Notes: generated by a model not told the origin, from the sequence alone. A stretch of DNA of 7,868 nucleotides from Candidatus Saccharibacteria bacterium UBA3829 (GCA_002393165.1 DGIF01000043.1:1-7868); one strand, 5' to 3'. Counted from the first letter of the stretch, positions 1 to 6,362 are shown. Translations and numbers: made by a program.

Positions 1-25
1 GTACTAATAGGTCCATCGCCTTTTT
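1..25 (+). rRNA. 23S ribosomal RNA, 3' end only (partial)
   Basis: The first bases, GTACTAATAGGTC, match the conserved tail of bacterial 23S rRNA, which carries GGTACTAAT about 20 bases before its mature 3' end. The rest of the gene lies upstream of the window. The exact 3' end cannot be fixed because the 5' partner strand of the terminal helix is not visible; 20-28 are all possible. The 5S gene following on the same strand supports the call. Confidence 0.85.
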
Positions 26-28
26 ATG

Positions 29-72
29 TTCTATGTTTTCGGTAAGACTTAGGTCGCGGCGAGAACATAGAA
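29..72 (+). other. Hairpin just after 23S rRNA, likely processing stem
   Basis: Bases 29-40 (TTCTATGTTTTC) pair with 61-72 (GAGAACATAGAA) in a 12-bp stem containing one G-T wobble, closed by a 20-base loop. It begins directly after the 23S 3' end. Classical 23S processing stems pair sequences flanking both ends of the rRNA; this one is local to the 3' side. A role as an RNase cleavage site in rRNA maturation is inferred from its position. It is not a terminator, since no T-run follows. Confidence 0.55.
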
Positions 73-78
73 GACTTA

Positions 79-103
79 ACCGACAATCGGTGTTTGAACA
101 CCG
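79..103 (+). other. Two overlapping, mutually exclusive small hairpins in the 23S-5S spacer
   Basis: ACCGA (79-83) can pair with TCGGT (87-91). Alternatively CGGTGTT (88-94) can pair with AACACCG (97-103) around a 2-base TG loop; a TG loop is too tight, so in RNA the innermost pair would open. The two stems share bases 88-91, so only one forms at a time. The spacer holds no tRNA gene. A wider 7-bp inverted repeat (ACGTCAT at 107-113, ATGACGT at 156-162) lies between here and the 5S. A role in 5S precursor folding is inference. Confidence 0.4.
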
Positions 104-171
104 TAGACGTCATTAAAATCTTTGGAAACCTTATGGACATCAATAGTAATAATACATGACGTGTTGTTACG

Positions 172-280
172 ATTTGGTGCCCATAGCGCTGGGGTAATAC
201 CTGTTCTCATTCCGAACACAGAAGTCAAGCCCAGTAGCGCCGATTATACTGCTTTGCGGGAAACTAGGAAGGTGCCAAAT
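172..280 (+). rRNA. 5S ribosomal RNA
   Basis: The structural RNA of the large ribosomal subunit, about 109 bases. Helix I is visible: ATTTGG at 172-177 pairs with CCAAAT at 275-280 and continues inward through wobble pairs to C180-G272. The conserved loop blocks CCGAACACAGAAGTCAAGC (helix II/III region) and AGTAGCGCCGAT are present at the expected places. It follows 23S after a spacer of about 146 bases and is closed by a terminator 5 bases downstream, so it is the last gene of an rRNA operon. Ends are set by the helix and could shift by 1-2 bases. Confidence 0.95.
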
Positions 281-284
281 TGTG

Positions 285-313
285 AAAAATCCACCCGAAA
301 GGGTGGATTTTTT
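285..313 (+). terminator. Intrinsic terminator of the rRNA operon
   Basis: A strong stem (AAATCCACCC paired with GGGTGGATTT) is capped by a GAAA tetraloop at 297-300 and ends in a run of six T (308-313). The A-run on the left arm means it may also work on the other strand. It lies 5 bases after the 5S rRNA. Confidence 0.92.
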
Positions 314-345
314 GTGCGTGTGTGGGCTTATTTTGAGTTATGGTG

Positions 346-374
346 TTGACAGGATGCTTATGTTTAATTATAAT
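346..374 (+). promoter_or_regulatory. Consensus sigma-70-type promoter for the surface protein gene
   Basis: TTGACA at 346-351 and TATAAT at 369-374 are both perfect consensus hexamers separated by exactly 17 bases. Predicted transcription start is near 381, giving a leader of about 44 bases rich in A and CA. This is the only promoter in the window with a full -35 box, and the only one without a TGn extension before the -10. It implies high constitutive expression. It starts 32 bases after the rRNA terminator, so the gene is transcribed independently of the rRNA operon. Confidence 0.88.
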
Positions 375-405
375 ATTTAGTATCAAAGGTCACACACAAA
401 AACAC

Positions 406-412
406 AGAAAGG
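406..412 (+). promoter_or_regulatory. Probable ribosome binding site of the surface protein gene
   Basis: AGAAAGG resembles a Shine-Dalgarno sequence, but it sits 12 bases before the ATG at 425, longer than the usual 5-9. The intervening bases are all A/T apart from none that would mimic a second site, and I see no better site closer to the ATG. It supports 425 as the start with some reserve. Confidence 0.45.
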
Positions 413-424
413 TTAATTATTAAT

Positions 425-2851
425 ATGAACGAAGCGACGACAACAGTCAAGCTGCTGCTGGAATCGGTAGCTCCGGAAGAGCCAACTCCAGAAGAACCAG
501 TAGAACCAACTCCGGAAGAGCCAACTCCGGAAGAACCAACTCCAGAGGAGCCGGCCGCTAAAGACGAAACCACTATTTTGGTTCCGGACACAGGCGAATT
601 TAGCAAAGTTAAGAGTGATTTTGTGCCAGGCTTTGGGATTAACCTGTTTTTGTTTGTGATTTGCGCAATTATGATAGTTGGCCAAATTGCGCGTCTTATT
701 TATAGAAAAAAGAACAAAGCTTTTTCAATTAGCGACGATAAAGCAATAAAAAAGACTGCAATATCTTGTTCTGTGATTATAGTATGTTGTGCGCTCTGTG
801 GCCTTTCCGCGAGAAACTTCAATGAGTTGGCCAATGCAGCTAATGGTGAACAAGCCATCGCATTGACGTCTAGTGGCAGTGTGAATATTAATGCTAAGGC
901 TGGTGATTTTGCCTACGCTTGCGATGCGCTAAATATTGCCGCGAAGACTCCGGCTGGATATAAAGTTTATGCGCGTGTGCTATCGAATGACTCGCCTAAC
1001 TTTTTCGATGGCCAAGGTGGCGTATTTTCGTGGACGAGTAACGGCAAATTGGCAGAAAATAATGTAGGCTATGTCTTGAAGAATAATAACATATCTGCTG
1101 ATGCCGATGATTGGGGGAGTTTATCTGGGACTTGGAAAGTAGTAAAAGAATATACTGGCGCGACTGATACGAACGATTTCAAGACGGAAATTTGCTATGG
1201 CGTTAACTCAGATGAGGATAATGACGCTGGTGAATATTCAATGAAGGTGCATTATTATGCGGCTGCGAAAAACGTAGACTATGTGCTAGAGTACGACGCG
1301 AACGGCGGTTCATCGGCTCCGTCTCAGCAGAAATACGAGAATACCATCGCGCTTAACCATACGTTTACTGTCACCAGTGATGTCCCAGTGAGAGACGATT
1401 ATATTTTCTTGGGCTGGTCCACTACGCCAAACGGGGATGTGCAGTATAAAGGAGGAGACAGTTTAAATACAGACAAGCTTCTGAATAAATTGTATGCCGT
1501 TTGGACTGAGGATTCGCCAGTCATTGAATATTCATTCCCGAATGACGGTAGATATATATTTGTAAATAACAATGAATCGCTGGAAGATTATATGTATTTT
1601 GCCGATAGCGATAAGGGTAATAGTTTGCTTTATGCATCCGTAAAAGTCAAAGACGAAAATATGAACATCGGGAACGAGGATGAAAGGCGGGCGGATGCTT
1701 ACTCCGGAGCTATCGAGGCGGGTGTCCCGACTGAAATTTATTGGGATCATGTTATGTCGTTAGCAGTAAGGACATCCAGTTACGATCATGAAGAGAAAAG
1801 GTACACAAATGACGACGACAACAAACTGCATTACGCAATTAGGCTATACAATCCTTCTGATAGTGAAGCAATAGTCACGTTCGGTAATTGTGGGAGTACG
1901 GTCTTGCATTATGATGAACCGACTGATCCGAAGCGAACCTTTGAGCAATATTATACTAGCGGATGTAAATTGAAAGGTACGGAAGTTAGGATTGGGCCAA
2001 GGCAGAGCGGGATCATTAAGCCGACATGGAACGATGATAATGAGGCGGATAGTATGGGAAGAAAGTGGGATCTAGAGTTCTTCTTGGAGCCTGATGCGGC
2101 AACTATCACTGCGCAGACGTCAATGGATGACCATTTTGATGGCATAGTGAGTCTAGAGTCTAACAAGTTCCTGTTTGTATCGGCACTTGCTTTTACCGAT
2201 TACAGCAAAACGCTTGATGCTACTTATGGGGGGAACTTCACCAACGGTCATAAACAGTATTCTGGGTATTTCGATAAGGCCCCAGTGACCAAGCAAAGTG
2301 CCACGTATTATATTACTGATGATACGCCAAGTGGAGCGCTAAAGACGAGATACCTCGGAGTGGATGGGGAAATCCACTCTAATGACGATGAAGCTTGGTA
2401 CACCAATAATAAATTGCCGAAAGAAGGAGATCTTCTAGGTAGTGACTATGCTGCATTGAAAGTCCCGGTAGACTTAGGCGATGAGCGTGGAATGTTTTAC
2501 ATGACCATGGGGGCGTATTACAACGGGTTTGTGGACGAACGTTATCCGGGCACGGCGTTTAACTGGGGGAACTGGGGGGTGCATTATGAAGACGAGATTA
2601 CAATTAAGAACCTTTCTTCTGAGAATAAGACTGTGGCGTTTGTCATATCTGCCGCTAAAGACACTAAGATGGTGACCTATTTTGACGGCAATACCCGCTC
2701 GCTTGAATATGGCGAAGGCTGGAGCGATTATGTAGATAATGAAGTATGGGAAGTTGAGGTTCCGGCTGGGGAGGAACGTACTGTGACGGCAGGCTCTACG
2801 TTGTGCGGAATGAGCAACTCGCTCGTTAAGAGGAAGGTTGTATTAAAATAG
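425..2851 (+). CDS. Large surface/adhesin-like protein with N-terminal PDTG-membrane segment and InlB B-type repeat
   Basis: An 808-residue protein, exact function unknown. Order of parts: Pro/Glu/Thr repeat of PTPEE units (about 17-43); PDTG at 54-57; a hydrophobic segment (about 70-92) followed by RKKNK; a second hydrophobic segment (about 111-128) preceded by KAIKK and followed by ANAA, like a signal peptide; an ectodomain region with C166 and C257; one Listeria-Bacteroides repeat (about 287-360) with YDANGG, FLGW and YAVW landmarks; and a C-terminal region (about 370-808) rich in aromatic residues, Asp and Asn that seems to hold two related beta-rich modules. The positive loop between the membrane segments predicts N-out, loop-in, C-out topology, so most of the protein faces outside. 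The C terminus has no LPXTG motif or anchor. Such repeats are known from internalins and bacterial surface proteins, so adhesion or host contact is inferred. It is a single-gene unit with a strong promoter and its own terminator. The start rests on the promoter and a spaced ribosome site; M83 would be an alternative lacking the repeat and PDTG. Confidence 0.85.
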   Translation: MNEATTTVKLLLESVAPEEPTPEEPVEPTPEEPTPEEPTPEEPAAKDETTILVPDTGEFSKVKSDFVPGFGINLFLFVICAIMIVGQIARLIYRKKNKAFSISDDKAIKKTAISCSVIIVCCALCGLSARNFNELANAANGEQAIALTSSGSVNINAKAGDFAYACDALNIAAKTPAGYKVYARVLSNDSPNFFDGQGGVFSWTSNGKLAENNVGYVLKNNNISADADDWGSLSGTWKVVKEYTGATDTNDFKTEICYGVNSDEDNDAGEYSMKVHYYAAAKNVDYVLEYDANGGSSAPSQQKYENTIALNHTFTVTSDVPVRDDYIFLGWSTTPNGDVQYKGGDSLNTDKLLNKLYAVWTEDSPVIEYSFPNDGRYIFVNNNESLEDYMYFADSDKGNSLLYASVKVKDENMNIGNEDERRADAYSGAIEAGVPTEIYWDHVMSLAVRTSSYDHEEKRYTNDDDNKLHYAIRLYNPSDSEAIVTFGNCGSTVLHYDEPTDPKRTFEQYYTSGCKLKGTEVRIGPRQSGIIKPTWNDDNEADSMGRKWDLEFFLEPDAATITAQTSMDDHFDGIVSLESNKFLFVSALAFTDYSKTLDATYGGNFTNGHKQYSGYFDKAPVTKQSATYYITDDTPSGALKTRYLGVDGEIHSNDDEAWYTNNKLPKEGDLLGSDYAALKVPVDLGDERGMFYMTMGAYYNGFVDERYPGTAFNWGNWGVHYEDEITIKNLSSENKTVAFVISAAKDTKMVTYFDGNTRSLEYGEGWSDYVDNEVWEVEVPAGEERTVTAGSTLCGMSNSLVKRKVVLK
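471..554 (+). repeat. In-frame 15-bp tandem repeat coding PTPEE units
   Basis: Five near-identical copies of a 15-bp unit (CTCCGGAAGAGCCAA and variants) begin at 471, 486, 510, 525 and 540; the second copy carries a 9-bp insertion. All lengths are multiples of three, so copy-number changes keep the frame. It encodes an acidic, proline-rich, probably extended stalk of five-residue units. Differences between copies are mostly silent (GAG/GAA, CCG/CCA), which suggests selection for the peptide. Confidence 0.9.
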
Positions 2852-2884
2852 TTATATCTGTTTTCGTTTCGGATATCTGTGTAT

Positions 2885-2917
2885 AAAAAAGAAACCTCTG
2901 GGTGGGGTTTCTTTTTT
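2885..2917. terminator. Bidirectional intrinsic terminator between the convergent surface gene and nusA
   Basis: AAAAAAGAAACC (2885-2896) pairs with GGTTTCTTTTTT (2906-2917). The stem extends by two more pairs (T-G, C-G) to a 5-base loop at 2899-2903, giving 14 pairs. A-run and T-run tracts on opposite arms provide a U-tail in either direction. It lies 33 bases after the surface gene stop and 7 bases beyond the nusA stop, so it serves both. Confidence 0.92.
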
Positions 2918-2924
2918 GTATGAT

Positions 2925-4064
2925 TTACTCTTCAGAGCTTGCTTCGTCCGACTCCTCCGATGACTCTTCGAGTGCCGAGAGCAATGAGTCTTCGACGTTT
3001 TTCTTCTTTTTCTTGGCAGCGGCTTTGACGAGCTCGATGTCGATATCGTAGCCGGTGAGCTTAGAGGCGAGGCGAACGTTTTGACCTTGTTTGCCGATAG
3101 CAATAGATTGCTGGTCTTCCGAGACCAACACCTTGGCCTTCTTACCATCGATCTCAACTTTGTTGATTTCGGCTGGGGAAAGCGCTTCGCGGATGTATTC
3201 GGACGGATTGTCGCTCCAGGTGACAATGTCGATCTTTTCTTTCTCACCGATTTCATTCATCACGGCTTGGACGCGAACACCACGGCCACCAACAAAGGTG
3301 CCCACTGGATCAACGCCAGGTACAGAAGAGACGACGGCAATCTTGGTGCGGCGTCCGGCTTCACGAGCGATGCCTTTGATTTCGACGGTGCCGTTTTCAA
3401 TCTCTGGGACTTCCTGACGGAAGAGGCACTCGACGAATTCTGGGCAACCGCGCGACAAAATGAGCTGTGCTCCGCGCTCACCGCGTTCGATTTTCTTGAT
3501 ATAAACCTTAATACGTGAGCCGACGGTGTAAAATTCGCCGTCGATTTGCTCGGAACGTGGCATGATGCCGTTGGTGCGGCCAAGATCGATACGAACAAGT
3601 CGTGGTTCAACTCTAGAGACTGTGCCGGTCACGATGCTGCTGAGCTTGTCTTCGTATTCGTTAAGCACGGCCTCGCTTTCGGCCTCGCGGAGACGCTGGA
3701 TGACTACTTGCTTAGCGGTTTGAGCGGCGACGCGGCCAAAGCTGACAACTTGATGTGATTCTTCAATAATGTCGCCGAGCTTGGCCTTTTTGTTGGTTTT
3801 GGTAGCTTCCGACAAAGGGATCTCGACCGATGGATTGTAGGCCAAGCCGTCTTCGACGACTTCGCGGGCAATATAAACATCGGCAGCCCCGGTGTTGGTA
3901 TTAAGGGTGGCGCGAACGTTCATGTCGCGATCACCGTTATCCTTGCGCCAAGCGGCAGCGATAGCTTGCTCAACTACGCCAAGTACAGTTTCTTTCGGTA
4001 AACCTTTTTCTTCGGCAATAATGTCAATCATTGCGGACATTTGTTTGAGGTCTAGATTTTCCAT
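2925..4064 (-). CDS. nusA: Transcription termination/antitermination factor NusA
   Basis: NusA binds RNA polymerase and nascent RNA in the cytoplasm and modulates pausing, intrinsic termination and rRNA antitermination. Domains in order over 379 residues: polymerase-binding N-terminal domain (about 1-136, opening with a run of hydrophobic and acidic residues and the AIAAAW helix); S1 domain (about 139-204); KH1 (about 205-293) with VGGRGVRV at 258-265; KH2 (about 297-347) with the canonical IGKQGQNVRLA at 323-333; and a short basic stretch plus Glu/Ser-rich acidic tail (350-379). KH1 usually has a bulkier loop (VGMRG or similar); here it is GGRG. The length fits the short Gram-positive-type NusA without the acidic repeat domains of E. 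coli. The start is fixed by AAAGGA (4069-4074) 4 bases before ATG. It is monocistronic, with a terminator right after the stop and no rimP or infB alongside, unlike the usual rimP-nusA-infB cluster. Confidence 0.97.
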   Translation of the reverse strand: MENLDLKQMSAMIDIIAEEKGLPKETVLGVVEQAIAAAWRKDNGDRDMNVRATLNTNTGAADVYIAREVVEDGLAYNPSVEIPLSEATKTNKKAKLGDIIEESHQVVSFGRVAAQTAKQVVIQRLREAESEAVLNEYEDKLSSIVTGTVSRVEPRLVRIDLGRTNGIMPRSEQIDGEFYTVGSRIKVYIKKIERGERGAQLILSRGCPEFVECLFRQEVPEIENGTVEIKGIAREAGRRTKIAVVSSVPGVDPVGTFVGGRGVRVQAVMNEIGEKEKIDIVTWSDNPSEYIREALSPAEINKVEIDGKKAKVLVSEDQQSIAIGKQGQNVRLASKLTGYDIDIELVKAAAKKKKKNVEDSLLSALEESSEESDEASSEE

Positions 4065-4085
4065 TTAATCCTTTCTATTAAAATA

Positions 4086-4108
4086 ACCGTCTCTTTTTAG
4101 GAGCCGGT
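4086..4108 (-). other. Hairpin in the nusA 5' leader
   Basis: On the minus strand ACCGGCTC (4108-4101) pairs with GAGACGGT (4093-4086) across a 7-base loop, with one G-A mismatch among eight positions. It lies in the predicted untranslated leader, 12 bases upstream of the AAAGGA ribosome site. It is followed by a weak TTATTTT tract, so it could be a poor attenuator or an mRNA-stability element. NusA autoregulates its own operon in E. coli; a similar role here is only inferred. Confidence 0.45.
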
Positions 4109-4109
4109 C

Positions 4110-4128
4110 AATTAAGTATATCTTAATT
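4110..4128. promoter_or_regulatory. 19-bp dyad over the nusA -10 and start: candidate operator
   Basis: AATTAAG (4110-4116) and CTTAATT (4122-4128) form a perfect 7-bp inverted repeat around TATAT. It overlaps the predicted nusA -10 (4126-4131) and start site (near 4119), an ideal position for a repressor. The AT-rich sequence lowers its significance, since such repeats can arise by chance. No regulator gene lies nearby. Confidence 0.4.
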
Positions 4129-4154
4129 ATAGCAAACGTCTTGCAAAAAAGCAA
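4126..4154 (-). promoter_or_regulatory. Extended -10 promoter for nusA
   Basis: Read on the minus strand, TATAAT occupies 4131-4126 and is preceded by TGC, making a TGnTATAAT extended -10. A weak -35, TTGCTT (4154-4149), lies 17 bases upstream. Predicted start is near 4119, giving a leader of about 55 bases. The -35 falls inside the same inverted repeat (CTTGC/GCAAG, 4140-4155) that holds the -35 of the divergent RNase J promoter. Confidence 0.75.
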
Positions 4155-4169
4155 GAAGCTTGGTATAAT
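4141..4169 (+). promoter_or_regulatory. Extended -10 promoter for the RNase J gene
   Basis: TTGCAA (4141-4146) and TATAAT (4164-4169) are 17 bases apart, and TGG precedes the -10 (TGGTATAAT). Predicted start is near 4176, leaving a leader of about 30 bases with AAAGG (4196-4200) 5 bases before the ATG. Its -35 lies within 10 bp of the nusA -35 on the other strand, so both cannot easily be bound by polymerase at once. Confidence 0.82.
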
Positions 4170-4205
4170 AAAGGTACTGTATATACTTGTAATAAAAAGG
4201 AATTT

Positions 4206-6356
4206 ATGAACATAAAAGAGGAAGAGCGTCGTGCCCGGCTCTTAAAATCGCGGGCCGAAAGATTGCCTGATATTAAGAAACAGTTTGAAGCAGCTCAGAA
4301 ACGGAACTTTAATTCAAACTTCGCGCCCGGCGGTAAAGATGCTAATCTAGTGGGTGCTAAAAGTGAAGCCAAAAGCGCTCCGAAGAAGGCAACAGCTAAA
4401 GCTGGCAAGGCAGTAAAAGCCACGAAGGCAACAAAAGCCAAAAGTGCTCCCAAAACTGAAGCCGAGAAACGGAAGGTTACGCTGTCAGTCTCTACGCGTA
4501 AAGGTGATATGGTGCACCATCAGAGGATGCTGTCGCAAGACGTGAATGCGCAAGCTACGCAGCATATTATTGGTGTGCCGGTAAATAAATCCAGCTATAA
4601 CGGTTATGGTGGCGAGCAGATTACCAGCGCTAAACTGAAAAGTATGCGCCCGGATGCTGATGCGGTGAAAATTATTCCGATTGGCGGCGCGGGTGAGTTT
4701 GGGATTGGTAAGAACATGACCATCGTGGAATACAAAGGCGAGATGATAGTGATCGATATGGGCGTGCTGTTCGCTGGAGATGATTATCCGGGGGTAAACT
4801 ACCTAATTCCGGATATCAAATACCTCGAGGATAATCGCGACAAAGTGAAGGCGATTTGTTTTACGCATGCGCACCTTGATCATATTGGTGCGTGCCGACA
4901 TCTTTTGCCGAAGTTTTCGAATTTGACGCCAATTTATGCGACGGATTTTACGATTGGGATGATTAAAAAACAGCTTTCTGAACTCGATACGCCACCGGAG
5001 ATGAATTATATCTCAGTGGATCCGTTCAAGCACGAACAGATCAAAGTGGGGCAATATATGACGGTGGAGTTTATCCACACGTTGCACTCAATTCCGGGTA
5101 ATACGGCAATCGTGGTGCGGACGCCAAACGGCTTGATTTATTTCTCGGGCGACTGGCGCTATGAGGCGCACCCAATGGGGACGCAGACTGACTTCGAGCG
5201 AATCGATGAGATTGTGGCGAAGGAAGGCGTGGATTTCTTAATTAACGAATCGACCAACATTGATTCTCCGGGCAAACATCCGCATTCGGAATATGACGTG
5301 GGCGAAAACTTGGGTAAGGTAATGGATCATTACGCAAACGGACGAGTGATTATCTCATGTTTCTCGTCGCAGATTATGAGAATCGAGTTGATTTTGAAAG
5401 AAGCGGCAGCGCGTGGTCGGAAAGTGGCGTTTTCGGGCTTTTCGATGATTAACAACGTCGAAGTGGCGCTCAGGGCGAAGTCAATTAAGGTGCCGAAAGA
5501 TACCATCATGAAGATGGAGGACATCATTAAGTTGCCGGACGAGAAAATTTGTATTGTCTGTACTGGTTCGCAAGGTGAGTTGAACGCGGTGCTTAACCGC
5601 ATGGTGACTGGCGCGCACAAATACATCAAGATTAAGCCGACAGACACGATTGTGTTTAGCTCGAACCCGATTCCGGGCAATGAGCCGCATGTGGTTTCGA
5701 CGGTGGATGGGTTGCTACGTGAGGGTGCACAAGTGATTCAGAATGGGAAAACGCACCTGACCAATATTGGGCCGTTGCATTTGTCCGGTCACGCGTATTA
5801 TGAAGACCATGTTGAGTTCGTGACGCGGCTTCAGCCGAAGAACTATATGCCGTATCATGGTGAGTTCTATATGTTGGAGCACAGCGCGGAGATGGCTGAG
5901 AACGTGATTGGCTTGGCGCACGACCGGATTTTGATTGCGGATGACGGCGACATTGTGGAGTTGATGCCGGATAAGACGATCAGGAAGTGTGGGCGGATTC
6001 ATGTGGGGAACAAACTCTATGATGATGCCGACCAGCTGGTGCACGAAGCCGTGGTGAAGGATCGAATCCATATTTCGCGCGAAGGAATTTTCATCGTGGT
6101 ACTGACTTTGAACAAGAAAACTGGCCATTTGATGAAAACGCCAGACATTGTGTCGCGAGCTTTCGTGTATTTGGACAATTCGGAAGAGCTGATTGGTAAA
6201 ATTCGACATTATCTCAGGATTAAGACTGACAAGTCTGTTTCGACGGACCCCGAGATGAAGGTTTTGAAAGAAGAAATCAAAGAAGACATTACGCATCTTT
6301 TGTTTGACGCGACGGGGCACACGCCAATTGTGATTCCGGTGATTAATAAAGTGTAA
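4206..6356 (+). CDS. rnj: Ribonuclease J (metallo-beta-lactamase/beta-CASP) with basic N-terminal extension
   Basis: RNase J is a cytoplasmic zinc-dependent ribonuclease with 5'-3' exonuclease and endonuclease activities in mRNA decay and rRNA maturation. The catalytic set aligns with the family: HAHLDH at 221-226 (family HGHEDH), H294 in HSIPGN, D316 in SGDW, and H551 in PYHGE. Beta-CASP landmarks are present too: E348-ST, CTGSQGE at 452-458, SSNPIPGNE at 485-493 and HLSGH at 525-529. A C-terminal domain follows (about 575-716). The full length is 716 against about 555 in Bacillus; the excess is an N-terminal extension of about 150 residues with a Lys/Ala/Thr-rich part (about 52-92, containing KSAPK twice), likely disordered and RNA-binding. 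The first motif reads GGAGEFGIGKN, two residues longer than the usual GGLGEIGKN. The start has AAAGG at good spacing. No terminator is seen before the next gene, 43 bases on, so read-through is possible. Confidence 0.96.
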   Translation: MNIKEEERRARLLKSRAERLPDIKKQFEAAQKRNFNSNFAPGGKDANLVGAKSEAKSAPKKATAKAGKAVKATKATKAKSAPKTEAEKRKVTLSVSTRKGDMVHHQRMLSQDVNAQATQHIIGVPVNKSSYNGYGGEQITSAKLKSMRPDADAVKIIPIGGAGEFGIGKNMTIVEYKGEMIVIDMGVLFAGDDYPGVNYLIPDIKYLEDNRDKVKAICFTHAHLDHIGACRHLLPKFSNLTPIYATDFTIGMIKKQLSELDTPPEMNYISVDPFKHEQIKVGQYMTVEFIHTLHSIPGNTAIVVRTPNGLIYFSGDWRYEAHPMGTQTDFERIDEIVAKEGVDFLINESTNIDSPGKHPHSEYDVGENLGKVMDHYANGRVIISCFSSQIMRIELILKEAAARGRKVAFSGFSMINNVEVALRAKSIKVPKDTIMKMEDIIKLPDEKICIVCTGSQGELNAVLNRMVTGAHKYIKIKPTDTIVFSSNPIPGNEPHVVSTVDGLLREGAQVIQNGKTHLTNIGPLHLSGHAYYEDHVEFVTRLQPKNYMPYHGEFYMLEHSAEMAENVIGLAHDRILIADDGDIVELMPDKTIRKCGRIHVGNKLYDDADQLVHEAVVKDRIHISREGIFIVVLTLNKKTGHLMKTPDIVSRAFVYLDNSEELIGKIRHYLRIKTDKSVSTDPEMKVLKEEIKEDITHLLFDATGHTPIVIPVINKV

Positions 6357-6362
6357 AATAGT

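Noticed and set aside
122..349. Plus-strand open frame of 75 codons
   Set aside because: It runs through the whole 5S rRNA and its terminator, so it cannot be a real gene.
471..554. Regular short repeats considered as a CRISPR array
   Set aside because: The units are 15 bp, contiguous and without spacers, and they code in frame.
364..606. Minus-strand open frame with a Gly/Ser/Val repeat
   Set aside because: It is the reverse complement of the PTPEE-coding tandem repeat, has no ribosome site, and lies against a strong plus-strand promoter and gene.
2854..2879. ATATCTG repeated at 2854-2860 and 2873-2879
   Set aside because: A 7-base direct repeat in a short AT-rich gap next to a strong terminator is not significant.
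2852..3610. Open frames inside and opposite nusA
   Set aside because: Their arginine/serine-rich or low-information translations overlap a clear nusA frame with conserved S1 and KH domains.
5715..6320. 201-codon minus-strand open frame opposite RNase J
   Set aside because: The translation is rich in His and Arg, as expected from reading this gene backwards. There is no promoter or ribosome site, and RNase J conservation explains the region.
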